NCBI GenBank assembly: GCA_036011305.1
Contig: DASCNA010000261.1
Coordinates: forward strand, 1 to 25,351
Origin: DASCNA01 sp036011305
Lineage (GTDB): Bacteria > Verrucomicrobiota > Lentisphaeria > Victivallales > GWF2-38-69
Direction of reading: 5' to 3'
Length of the DNA stretch: 25,351 nucleotides
The position numbers were made by a program, and so were the translations under genes. Of this stretch, positions 1 to 7,172 are shown piece after piece. Positions within the stretch are counted from its first letter, which is position 1. Each line of letters starts with the position of its first letter. Under the pieces are notes generated by a model, which saw nothing but the letters and a program-made list of their open reading frames with translations, made no database searches and was not told the origin of the DNA.

Positions 1-91
1 GATATCATAATTAAAGTGTAAGTTTGAATGCCTAGTTTTTTTTTTCTTCATGCTTTAAAGAGAGTTTTTTATATAAAAATTTAAATAAACA

Positions 92-115
92 ATTGTAATT
101 AGTACAATATATAAT
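92..115 (+). promoter_or_regulatory. Candidate promoter region of the leuA leader, with a small dyad
   Basis: A TATAAT hexamer lies at 110-115, about 40 bases before the leader-peptide start. Just upstream is a perfect 6-5-6 inverted repeat, ATTGTA-attag-TACAAT (92-108). I see no good -35 box at 16-18 bases from TATAAT, so a factor bound at the dyad might help, or the hexamer may be chance in AT-rich DNA. Upstream of it, bases 1-91 hold T-runs and no gene that I can support. Confidence 0.35.
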
Positions 116-156
116 ATTTATTAAAGTATGGTTATTCTAGAGGAATTATTAAAATT

Positions 157-303
157 ATGAAAAAAATAGAGATAATAAAAAATTCAAAACAAGAGTTTTA
201 CACAGCTTTTGAAGATGTCTGTATTATGAATAACTATGAACTTTTATCAGCTAATAACGAACTACTGCTACTATTACCTTTTTACTCAGCAGATGGGTTC
301 TAG
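157..303 (+). CDS. leuL: Leucine leader peptide (attenuator peptide of leuA)
   Basis: This 48-codon reading frame ends in TAG at 301-303, immediately before a terminator hairpin and leuA. Codons 36-40 (262-276) are CTA CTG CTA CTA TTA, five leucines in a row, and codons 29-30 (CTT TTA) are also leucine. An AGAGGA sequence (139-144) lies 12 bases before the ATG, somewhat far but usable. The peptide has no recognisable domain. In known leu leaders a ribosome slowed at leucine codons, when charged leucyl-tRNA is scarce, lets an antiterminator form. Position of the codons relative to the hairpins fits that here. A shorter version from ATG 226 is possible but has no ribosome binding site. The function is inferred from layout. 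Confidence 0.85.
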   Translation: MKKIEIIKNSKQEFYTAFEDVCIMNNYELLSANNELLLLLPFYSADGF

Positions 304-333
304 TTGATTTTACTGTGAACTTCAAGCCCACTG
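290..333 (+). promoter_or_regulatory. Antiterminator pairing of the leu attenuator
   Basis: Bases 290-299 can pair with 324-333: CAG (290-292) with CTG (331-333), TGGG (294-297) with CCCA (327-330), and TT (298-299) with AA (324-325), leaving single-base bulges at A293 and G326. This sequesters most of the 5' arm of the terminator. A ribosome stalled on leucine codons 262-276 would leave 290 onward free, while one that reaches the stop codon at 301 would cover it and release the terminator. Confidence 0.65.
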
Positions 334-360
334 CCGGGTAATAGGCGGTGGGCTTTTTTT
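324..360 (+). terminator. Rho-independent terminator (attenuator) before leuA
   Basis: GCCCACTGCC (326-335) pairs with GGCGGTGGGC (344-353) over 10 base pairs with one G-U wobble and an 8-base loop. Seven Ts follow (354-360), and AA 324-325 can extend the stem into them. It sits between the leader stop codon and the leuA ribosome binding site, so it must be read through for leuA to be expressed. Confidence 0.9.
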
Positions 361-386
361 ATGTTAAAACTTTGAAGGAGAAAAAA

Positions 387-1925
387 ATGAAAAAAATAAA
401 GGTTTTTGACACCACTTTGAGGGATGGTGAACAGGCCGCAGGAAGTAGATTGGGTACACATGCTAAAGTTGAAATAGCGAAACAGCTTGAAAAATTGAAT
501 GTGGACATAATAGAAGCCGGTTTTCCTATATCTTCACCAGAGGATTTTAATTCTGTGGTTGAAATATCTAAAGCTGTTAGAAAACCTGTTATTTGCGGTC
601 TGACGAGAGCAGTTCCAAAAGATATTGATGTATGTGGAGAAGCATTGAGATTTGCCGCTAAATCAAGAATACATACTGGGATAGCGGTATCAGATGTTCA
701 TGTGATGCACAAATTTAAAGATCTGAGATATGGTAAAACCATTGAAGAAAAAAAGAAAAAAATATTGGATATGGCTGTAAAAGCAGTATTGCATTCAAAA
801 AAATATACTGATGATGTAGAGTTTTATGCTGAGGATGCAGGACGGGCGGAAAGAAAATATCTTTTTGAAGTAGTTCATGCTGTAATTGACGCAGGTGCAA
901 CAGTAGTTAATATACCCGATACTACAGGATATACTGTGCCTGAACAGTTTGGTGATCTTATTTATAATATTAAGACTAAGGTCTCAAATGTTGAGAATGC
1001 TGTAATAAGTGTACACTGTCACAACGATTTGGGCATGGCTGTATCAAATACTTTGGCTGCCGTTATAAACGGCGCTGGGCAAATTGAAGGTACTATCAAC
1101 GGCATTGGGGAAAGAGCAGGAAATGCTGCACTTGAAGAAGTTATAATGGCACTTAAGATACGAGCTGGATATTATAATATTGATACTGATATAGACATTA
1201 AAGAACTTTATAAATCCAGCAGATTGGTTGCTGATAAATTAAGTTTGACTATTCCGCATAACAAAGCAGTAATTGGTAAAAATGCATTTGCTCACAGTTC
1301 AGGTATTCATGTTGATGGCTTTTTGAAAAATAGAGATACATATGAAATTATTAATCCTGAGGATATCGGCTTTCCTAAAAGCAGTGTTGTTTTGACTGCC
1401 AGAACTGGAAGACACGGTTTGAGGCATAGATTGAATGATTTGGGATATAATTTTGAAGATGAAGAATTAGAACAGATTTATCAGCGTTTTCTAAAAGTTG
1501 CCGACAAAAAGAGTGAAGTTGTAGATGAAGATATTGTTGCCATTGTCAGTGATGAGATAAAAACAGTTGAAGAAGTTGTTAAACTTGAGTATCTGCACTC
1601 TATCAGCGGAACGGGTACCATCCCTTCAGCTACTATAGAAATCATGAAAGATGGCAAAAGCATCAGAGGAACTGCAGTTGGAGACGGTCCGGTTGATGCT
1701 GTTTATAAAGCCATAAACTGTGTAGTTAAAGATATTATATTTGAACTGATAGATTTTGAACTGGGAGCAGCAAGCGGTGGTACTGATGCCATGGCAACTG
1801 CTGCTGTTAAAGTGAAAGATGATAAAATAACTGTTACTGGTAATGGAGCTTCTACAGATGTAGTTGAAGCCAGTGCCAAAGCATATATTAACGGTATAAA
1901 TAAATTATACAGTTATAGTAGATAG
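387..1925 (+). CDS. leuA: 2-isopropylmalate synthase
   Basis: The enzyme condenses acetyl-CoA with 2-ketoisovalerate, the first committed step of leucine synthesis in the cytoplasm. The protein is 512 residues, close to the usual length. It has the DTTLRDGEQ motif near the N terminus, the metal-site motif HCHNDLG and the GERAGNAALEE motif of the HMGL-like barrel, then a C-terminal LeuA regulatory domain where leucine normally binds for feedback inhibition. The chosen ATG has AAGGAG (375-380) six bases upstream. An in-frame GTG at 348 lies inside the attenuator hairpin and is rejected. Citramalate and homocitrate synthases are relatives, but the leucine-rich leader supports LeuA. No other leu gene follows; the next gene is convergent. 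Confidence 0.93.
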   Translation: MKKIKVFDTTLRDGEQAAGSRLGTHAKVEIAKQLEKLNVDIIEAGFPISSPEDFNSVVEISKAVRKPVICGLTRAVPKDIDVCGEALRFAAKSRIHTGIAVSDVHVMHKFKDLRYGKTIEEKKKKILDMAVKAVLHSKKYTDDVEFYAEDAGRAERKYLFEVVHAVIDAGATVVNIPDTTGYTVPEQFGDLIYNIKTKVSNVENAVISVHCHNDLGMAVSNTLAAVINGAGQIEGTINGIGERAGNAALEEVIMALKIRAGYYNIDTDIDIKELYKSSRLVADKLSLTIPHNKAVIGKNAFAHSSGIHVDGFLKNRDTYEIINPEDIGFPKSSVVLTARTGRHGLRHRLNDLGYNFEDEELEQIYQRFLKVADKKSEVVDEDIVAIVSDEIKTVEEVVKLEYLHSISGTGTIPSATIEIMKDGKSIRGTAVGDGPVDAVYKAINCVVKDIIFELIDFELGAASGGTDAMATAAVKVKDDKITVTGNGASTDVVEASAKAYINGINKLYSYSR

Positions 1926-1940
1926 CATTATCATGTAATA

Positions 1941-1986
1941 AAAATTAATCAAAGTACTGCTGTCCAGCTGTACTTTGATTAATTTT
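1941..1986. terminator. Long perfect hairpin between convergent leuA and the lipoprotein gene
   Basis: Bases 1941-1957 and 1970-1986 are a perfect 17-base inverted repeat with a 12-base loop. It starts 15 bases after the leuA stop and ends on the plus side in T-rich sequence. It overlaps the last codons of the minus-strand gene, whose TAA is at 1945-1947. A bidirectional terminator is the simplest reading. Confidence 0.7.
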
Positions 1987-2700
1987 ATTTACAGTTTTTT
2001 CTGTCCAGCCGTAAGGGATGCCGAAAGCATGGATTATTTTGATTTTATTTGACATAGATATTCCGCCGGGGTTACAGCCTGGTTTTCCCTGCGGAACAGG
2101 GGATTTAAGCTCTTTAAAATATTTAACCCAAATCCAAAAAATTTTTCCTGTGTCAGGATTTTTAAAAGTCATGGGATAAAGTTTAAAAAGAGGTTTATTA
2201 TCATTGGCAGCTTTATAGCTTTGATATATAAGCTGTGAGCAGTAATAGGCATTAGTATTGTTTATATTGAAATCGTCATTATAGGGTTTACCGACTTGTT
2301 TAAATGCAAAAGCAACAGCTTTCGGAATTAAGTATCTGTATTTTGGTATTAATCTTCCAGCCACCACCCTGGGGTTTCCGTTTTTATCAAGGCTTTTGTG
2401 TAGAAAGTCAGATATTGGAGTGACATTAACTTTGTCTGTTGCTTGAATAACAACTAACTTACCCTGTTTATTTCTGGCGACCAGTGCAACATGTGAAAAT
2501 TTTGCATTCAGATATCCGTCAGTGACTTTTTCAACGGCATCTGTAAAAGAATCTCTCTTACCTGTCTGAAACAGCAAATCTCCTGGTTTGAGCCTGATAT
2601 TTTTGTTAGTATAACTGTCCGTCGTACAACCTGTCAGCAACTGTAGAAATACGCCTGATAAAATAGCAAGAAAATATTTATTTTTGAAATCTGATTTCAT
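1945..2700 (-). CDS. YiiX-like permuted NlpC/P60-fold lipoprotein
   Basis: The 251-residue product starts with a hydrophobic signal ending in the lipobox LLTGC, so Cys25 is probably lipidated and the protein anchored in a membrane. The domain that follows resembles the YiiX/YebB (DUF830) branch of the NlpC/P60 superfamily. In that branch the fold is circularly permuted, so the histidine comes before the cysteine: His70 in FSHVALV and Cys154 in YYCSQLIY. Relatives are thought to be cysteine peptidases, amidases or acyl-enzymes; the substrate is unknown. The gene follows the O-methyltransferase by 10 bases, so they are probably co-transcribed. I see no strong ribosome binding site. The final codons form one arm of the terminator hairpin shared with leuA. 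Confidence 0.75.
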   Translation of the reverse strand: MKSDFKNKYFLAILSGVFLQLLTGCTTDSYTNKNIRLKPGDLLFQTGKRDSFTDAVEKVTDGYLNAKFSHVALVARNKQGKLVVIQATDKVNVTPISDFLHKSLDKNGNPRVVAGRLIPKYRYLIPKAVAFAFKQVGKPYNDDFNINNTNAYYCSQLIYQSYKAANDNKPLFKLYPMTFKNPDTGKIFWIWVKYFKELKSPVPQGKPGCNPGGISMSNKIKIIHAFGIPYGWTEKTVNKINQSTAGQQYFD

Positions 2701-2710
2701 AAGTCTAAAG

Positions 2711-3328
2711 TCATTTTACAAAACTGACAGTTATTCCGTCACCGACAGCTATCATGGTGTTTTCCAGTCTAGGGTCGGAAAAAACCATTTTGTTATATTT
2801 ATCAATAGGGCGGCTTAGTTTTTCAGCAATTCCCATAGGTTTAAATAGTGCATCATCAGCAATAATAATACCGCCTTTACGGGTTTTAATAATACACTCT
2901 TCAAGCATTCCTGGATACAGTGCTTTTTGAGAATCCTGTAAAATTAGATCAAAGGGGCCGTCAAGATTACTAAAGACTTCTTTTGAATCTCCGTGAATAA
3001 GAGTTACATAATCACCGAGCCTTGCTTCAATAATATTTTTCTGAGCTTCATCATAATGATTTTTTGCCCTTTCTATAGATATTACACTACCTTTGTTTTC
3101 TTTTACCGCTTCACCTAAAATAATAGCGGAATAGCCTAGACAGGTTCCAAATTCTATAATTTTTTCTGCATTAACGGATTTGGCAAGCCAGTAAATCAGT
3201 GATCCTATCTGAGTGCCGATGCATGGAAGTACATCAGGACGATTGTTGTGTTCTCCGAACAGACGGTTCAGTGTCGGGTTATTAAAACCGACAAAACCAT
3301 TAACATATCTGTCAATATTATTCTGCAT
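2711..3328 (-). CDS. SAM-dependent O-methyltransferase (family 3, COMT-like)
   Basis: This 205-residue cytoplasmic enzyme should transfer a methyl group from S-adenosylmethionine to a small-molecule hydroxyl. The SAM-binding motif is at about residues 57-70 (IIEFGTCLGYSA), with an acidic residue after strand 2 (SIERA, residues 84-88). The metal-site region reads DLILQDSQKALYPG (127-140), where the usual FIDADK becomes LQDSQK, keeping Asp132 and Lys135. The length is normal for the bacterial class that includes the catechol-type methyltransferases. It precedes the YiiX-like gene by 10 bases. The start ATG lacks a clear Shine-Dalgarno sequence. The acceptor cannot be told from sequence. Confidence 0.8.
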   Translation of the reverse strand: MQNNIDRYVNGFVGFNNPTLNRLFGEHNNRPDVLPCIGTQIGSLIYWLAKSVNAEKIIEFGTCLGYSAIILGEAVKENKGSVISIERAKNHYDEAQKNIIEARLGDYVTLIHGDSKEVFSNLDGPFDLILQDSQKALYPGMLEECIIKTRKGGIIIADDALFKPMGIAEKLSRPIDKYNKMVFSDPRLENTMIAVGDGITVSFVK

Positions 3329-3350
3329 ATTTGAATATTATTTTAGCGTT

Positions 3351-3372
3351 CGGATGAGCTGAAGCTCATCCG
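3351..3372. terminator. Perfect 10-bp hairpin after the S1 gene
   Basis: CGGATGAGCT (3351-3360) and AGCTCATCCG (3363-3372) form a perfect inverted repeat around a 2-base centre, in the 76-base gap between the S1 gene and the methyltransferase gene. On the minus strand no T-tract follows, so it is either a weak terminator, an mRNA-stabilising 3' hairpin or a processing site. Confidence 0.45.
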
Positions 3373-3404
3373 TTTATCCAGTTTTTCAGTCTAATTTTTC
3401 TATT

Positions 3405-4823
3405 TTAAAGATCCAATCCATCAAATGCATCGGATAAACTTGTTCCAAAAGATTTATCAGATTTCTTTTTAGAGAAATCTCTCCATGCTGCATCTTCACT
3501 GTTGTTTAGATTTTCAGAACGGCTCAGAGATATTTTTCCGTCTTTCATGCTTTTGATGACTACACTTACAGTTGAACCTAGAGGGTACTTTTTACTTAGT
3601 TCTTTTAATGAAAGTTCACCTGAATTACTATCTTTTATTTCACTTATATGCAGTAAACCGGTTTGAACAGGGTTTAACCTGACAAATACTCCGAATGCTT
3701 TAATACCTTCAACTGTTCCAACTGTATCCATTCCGGTTTCAATTGCTGTAAATTCTTGGCTGCCATCATCAGAGTCTAAATTTCCTGAAAAATCTCTTGA
3801 TAAAGAAATACGTTGTCTGTAAATATCAACATCTTCCACCACTACAGGAACAATATCGCCCTCTTTAACTGCTTCTTTAGCATGATGAATTCTTCTGCCT
3901 GGATCAAGTTTGGAAATATGGATTAATCCTTCAATACCTTTTTCCAGTTCGGCGAATGCACCGAAAGCAGCCAGACGTGTAATTTTTGCTTTTACAGATG
4001 TACCTGTCTGATATTTTTCGGCAATTTCATCCCATGGTGTCTGGGCTGAACGGAAACTCAAAGTGATTCTGTTATTTGCCCAGTCCAGTTTTTTGACAGC
4101 AACTTTTATTCTGTCTCCGATTTTTACAATTTCATTAGGATCTTCTACGTGACCCCAGGTTAATTCTGATATTGGAATAAAACCTTCACATCCGTCTAGA
4201 TCAACAAATACTCCAAAATCTTTTATAGAGAGAACTGTACCGGAGATAATATCGTTTTCTTTCAAGTGTTCCTGAAGATAACTGATTCGTTGAACTTTTT
4301 CCTGTTCAAGCAGTTTTCTTCTTGACACAACAATATTAAATCTATTCATCTCTGTGATTATGAATGAATACGTATTTCCAATATAGTTTTCCGGTTCTTT
4401 AGGGTAAAGGTCCACCTGAGAATATGGACAGAAAGCTTCTTTATTTGCAACTTTTACGACATAACCGCCTTTTCTTTCATCAGCTATTTTTCCTTCTACT
4501 GGAATACTGCTCTGATATGCTTCCTCAAGATGTTTTGCAATAAAACTTCCGGTCATTTTAACCGTCAGTGAAATTTCACTATTTTTGTCTGAAACAAAAT
4601 ATGCTTCAATTTTGTCTCCAACCTTTACAGTTAAATTACCTTCTTTATCCACAAGTTCTTCACGATTGATAATTCCTTCACTTTTAGAATTAATATCTAC
4701 AAATATGGATTTTCTATCAATAGCTATTATTTCACCTGAAATTTTTGTGCCGGGTTTAAATTCTACATTAAGATTACTTATACTTGAGTTAAGTTTCTCC
4801 TTGAAAAAATCTTCGGTCATCAT
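3405..4823 (-). CDS. S1-domain RNA-binding protein (ribosomal protein S1-like)
   Basis: The 472-residue protein contains five successive S1 (OB-fold) repeats at about residues 22-90, 107-168, 190-258, 273-343 and 365-436. Repeats 3 and 4 are the most canonical, with GTVLSIKDFGVFVDL and GLIHISKL, as in S1 repeats that bind mRNA. E. coli S1 has six repeats and 557 residues, so this one is shorter. The tail is acidic and ends in FGTSLSDAFDGLDL. It may be the main ribosomal S1 or a paralogue; a single window cannot decide. The start has two adjacent ATG codons (4823 and 4820) after a weak AAGAGA. It follows the VOC gene by 23 bases, probably in one operon. Confidence 0.8.
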   Translation of the reverse strand: MMTEDFFKEKLNSSISNLNVEFKPGTKISGEIIAIDRKSIFVDINSKSEGIINREELVDKEGNLTVKVGDKIEAYFVSDKNSEISLTVKMTGSFIAKHLEEAYQSSIPVEGKIADERKGGYVVKVANKEAFCPYSQVDLYPKEPENYIGNTYSFIITEMNRFNIVVSRRKLLEQEKVQRISYLQEHLKENDIISGTVLSIKDFGVFVDLDGCEGFIPISELTWGHVEDPNEIVKIGDRIKVAVKKLDWANNRITLSFRSAQTPWDEIAEKYQTGTSVKAKITRLAAFGAFAELEKGIEGLIHISKLDPGRRIHHAKEAVKEGDIVPVVVEDVDIYRQRISLSRDFSGNLDSDDGSQEFTAIETGMDTVGTVEGIKAFGVFVRLNPVQTGLLHISEIKDSNSGELSLKELSKKYPLGSTVSVVIKSMKDGKISLSRSENLNNSEDAAWRDFSKKKSDKSFGTSLSDAFDGLDL

Positions 4824-4846
4824 AATTGTCTTTTTATCTCTTATTA

Positions 4847-5161
4847 TTAATTAATTTTTAAAAATTCTATTGGTGCTCCATCTACTTCGATGAATGCTAT
4901 AGTTATATTGGCATCTAAATTATAAGGTTCGAATATAACTTTTTCCCCTTTTATTGCTTCATTAATATCATCAACTTCATAACTAATGTGGGCTACTTCT
5001 TTTACAAGTTTTGGAAGAGGGCTGTCTGCTTCACATCTTTCCCACTGAAAGTCATATGAATTAGAAGCATCTCTATATACGTATAGTTTTAAACCTTCGT
5101 AATAAATACCATTTTCTCTTGCAACATTTGTCGGTATGCCGACATGATTAAATTTTAACAT
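4847..5161 (-). CDS. Small VOC (glyoxalase-fold) protein
   Basis: The 104-residue protein looks like a single vicinal-oxygen-chelate unit: FNHVGIPT at the N terminus (His6), AHISYEVDDINEAI in the middle (His58) and a closing strand ending GAPIEFL (Glu99). These positions match typical metal ligands, although the fourth ligand is not evident. The start chosen is ATG 5161, with GAGGG about 9 bases upstream; an in-frame GTG at 5170 overlaps that ribosome binding site and is less likely. It lies between the M20 hydrolase (26 bases upstream) and the S1 gene (23 bases downstream). Members act as epimerases, lyases or binding proteins; the substrate is unknown. Confidence 0.65.
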   Translation of the reverse strand: MLKFNHVGIPTNVARENGIYYEGLKLYVYRDASNSYDFQWERCEADSPLPKLVKEVAHISYEVDDINEAIKGEKVIFEPYNLDANITIAFIEVDGAPIEFLKIN

Positions 5162-5187
5162 ATAAATCACCCTCTTTTTTATATAAT

Positions 5188-6366
5188 TTATGAAAGATAT
5201 TCTAAAGTTAAAGCTGTAAATGCTAAAATACCATCTTTTATTGCATCATCATTAAAATCAAATGCGGTGGAGTGCAGTTCAGGAACGTTTTCTCCAAGAC
5301 CTAATCTGAACATCAAACCAGGAGCCTTTTTCTGAAAAAAAGAAAAATCTTCAGATCCCAGTTCAGGTTTTACATTAGATATAATCATTTTTTCATCAAA
5401 GTATTTCGGAAGAGTTCTGTTGCAGAAAGCAGTTATTTTTTCATCATTTACCATGGGTATATAATCGCATTTGTAATCCAGTTTATAAGTAGCACCGTAC
5501 ATATCACAAACACTTTTAATAACTCTGTGCAGCAGACTCTTAATTTCAGATTCAATATCCATATTGAAAAACCTGATTGTACCGCTCATTGTTGCAGTAT
5601 CAGGTATTATATTTATGTATGATCCACTTTGGATTTGACAAATTGAAATTACTATAGATTCAAGAGCATCTATTGAGCGTGACGGTATATGATATAAAGA
5701 GTCTATAACTTTAGTGGCTATTAAAATAGGATCTATAGATCTTTCAGGACATGAACCATGACCTCCTTTGCCTTCAATAGTAATTTTAATTTCAGCGCAG
5801 GCAGTACTTAGGACGCCGGATCTGTAGCTAATCAAGCCTGTTTTATCTCCTGGATTTCCGTGAAGAGCAAATACCGCGTCTGCTTTAGGGGCATCAATTG
5901 CTCCTGCATCAACTAAATCTCTGCCTCCGGCAAAACCTTCTTCTGCAGGTTGAAATGCAAACCGTACAGAACCGTTAATATCATCTTTTAACTCATTGAG
6001 GACCATGGCTGTTCCAAGAAGTATTGCCGTATGTCCGTCATGACCGCATGCATGCATCATATTCGAAACAGAAGAGCTGTATTGTAAATTTGTATTTTCG
6101 CAAAGAGGCAGTGCATCTATATCTGCTCTTAGAGTAACATTTTTTTCTGTTTTCTCCTTATTGAGAATAGCCACAGTATCTGTTTTTAAAAACGGAGGTA
6201 GAACATTAATATTCAGGTCTGAAAGCGTACTCCTTATCAGCTCACAGGTTTTAAACTCATTATGACCTGTTTCAGGATACTTGTGTATCCGGTGTCTTAA
6301 TTTTATGGTCTTATCTATGTACTTATCTATTAATTTATTAATACGTTCTTTAGTAACTGTACTCAT
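5188..6366 (-). CDS. M20 family amidohydrolase (N-acyl amino acid / hippurate hydrolase type)
   Basis: This 392-residue metallo-hydrolase should cleave an amide between an acyl group and an amino acid. It shows the M20D pattern: HRIHKYPETGHNE (residues 25-37), MHACGHDGHTA (104-114, with Cys107 and His109 as metal ligands), QPAEEGFAGG (139-148, with catalytic Glu142 and metal ligand Glu143), a dimerisation domain in the middle and the closing motifs GSEDFSFF and LHSTAFDF. The full length is normal. A strong GGAGGAGA stands about 9 bases before the ATG. It leads a minus-strand group (M20, VOC, S1) and is divergent from the TetR gene. Substrate specificity (hippurate, IAA conjugates or peptides) cannot be assigned. 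Confidence 0.85.
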   Translation of the reverse strand: MSTVTKERINKLIDKYIDKTIKLRHRIHKYPETGHNEFKTCELIRSTLSDLNINVLPPFLKTDTVAILNKEKTEKNVTLRADIDALPLCENTNLQYSSSVSNMMHACGHDGHTAILLGTAMVLNELKDDINGSVRFAFQPAEEGFAGGRDLVDAGAIDAPKADAVFALHGNPGDKTGLISYRSGVLSTACAEIKITIEGKGGHGSCPERSIDPILIATKVIDSLYHIPSRSIDALESIVISICQIQSGSYINIIPDTATMSGTIRFFNMDIESEIKSLLHRVIKSVCDMYGATYKLDYKCDYIPMVNDEKITAFCNRTLPKYFDEKMIISNVKPELGSEDFSFFQKKAPGLMFRLGLGENVPELHSTAFDFNDDAIKDGILAFTALTLEYLS

Positions 6367-6529
6367 TCAAATATTTCTCCTCCAGATATATTTTTTTAAT
6401 GCATTTAATATATTGAGTTAATTACAATTTTTCAAAGATGTAATATCTCTCTCATGAATAGAAAAATTAGTTATTTTTGATAAAACTTAAAAATAAATGA
6501 AAAGACTAGTTGTTTTTTTGTTTTATTAA

Positions 6530-6549
6530 GTTAGTTTGTATTAACTAAC
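6530..6549. promoter_or_regulatory. Candidate TetR operator
   Basis: GTTAGTT (6530-6536) and AACTAAC (6543-6549) are a perfect 7-6-7 inverted repeat ending 15 bases before the chosen ATG of the TetR gene. A 20-base dyad at this position is typical of an autoregulatory TetR-family operator. The binding partner is inferred from position only. Confidence 0.6.
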
Positions 6550-6564
6550 ATGAGAGGTAGTAAG

Positions 6565-7152
6565 ATGAAAATGAGTGATAGACAACATGAAATAGTGAAT
6601 GTATCAATTAATTTGATAGCAGAGAAGGGGATTCAGAATCTCACTATTAAAAATATATCCGAGAAAATTGGTATATCAGAACCTGCGATTTACAGACACT
6701 TTCAAAATAAATTTGAAATTGTAATGGGTGTTTTGAATTCCTTTGCTGATATAGCTGGAGATGTACTGAATCAGGTTAAGAGTGATAATTTGAAATCTTT
6801 TGAAAAAATTGAATTGTTTATGATGGATAGATATGATAGGTGCAGCAGTAATCCAAATCTTGCAAAAGTAATGTTTTCTGAAGAGTTTTTTCAGAATGAT
6901 GAATTGCTTTCAAAAAAAATGCTTTCAATAATGCACTCACATAAAAACGATATTGAAGAAGTATTAATAAATGGACAGGCAAATGGAGAAATTAGAAACG
7001 ATATAGATACGACATCTATATTCAGGATAGTATTCGGAGCAATGAGACTACTGATTAAACAATGGTGCTTAAGCGGTTTCAAATTTGACTTGACTACTGA
7101 AGGTAAAAAACTTTGGGAAGTAGAAAAGAAATTAATAATTACCAATAAATAA
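6565..7152 (+). CDS. TetR/AcrR family transcriptional regulator
   Basis: The 195-residue protein has an N-terminal TetR helix-turn-helix at about residues 23-46 (LTIKNISEKIGISEPAIYRHF), followed by an all-helical ligand-binding domain typical of the family. The start at 6565 is preferred because GAGAGG (6552-6557) stands 7 bases before it; the upstream ATG at 6550 overlaps that site. It is followed 20 bases later by the ferredoxin gene and then hcp, so it probably regulates this unit and itself through the dyad at 6530-6549. Known hcp regulators in other bacteria are mostly FNR/CRP, NsrR or HcpR types, so a TetR regulator here is of note. The inducer is unknown. Confidence 0.85.
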   Translation: MKMSDRQHEIVNVSINLIAEKGIQNLTIKNISEKIGISEPAIYRHFQNKFEIVMGVLNSFADIAGDVLNQVKSDNLKSFEKIELFMMDRYDRCSSNPNLAKVMFSEEFFQNDELLSKKMLSIMHSHKNDIEEVLINGQANGEIRNDIDTTSIFRIVFGAMRLLIKQWCLSGFKFDLTTEGKKLWEVEKKLIITNK

Positions 7153-7172
7153 TCATAAGAAGGAGTTTTATC

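Noticed and set aside
348..386. Upstream GTG start for leuA at 348
   Set aside because: It lies inside the 3' arm of the attenuator hairpin and has no ribosome binding site, while ATG 387 has AAGGAG six bases before it.
387..1925. Citramalate synthase (CimA) instead of LeuA
   Set aside because: The leader peptide is rich in leucine, not isoleucine codons, and the GERAGNAALEE motif and length fit 2-isopropylmalate synthase.
6435..6446. NsrR-like half-site AAGATGTAATAT upstream of the TetR-hcp unit
   Set aside because: Only one half resembles the consensus and no symmetric partner follows; chance is likely in AT-rich DNA.
6477..6490. FNR-like box TTGAT-aaaa-CTTAA upstream of the TetR gene
   Set aside because: The second half matches only three of five positions of ATCAA, too weak to call.
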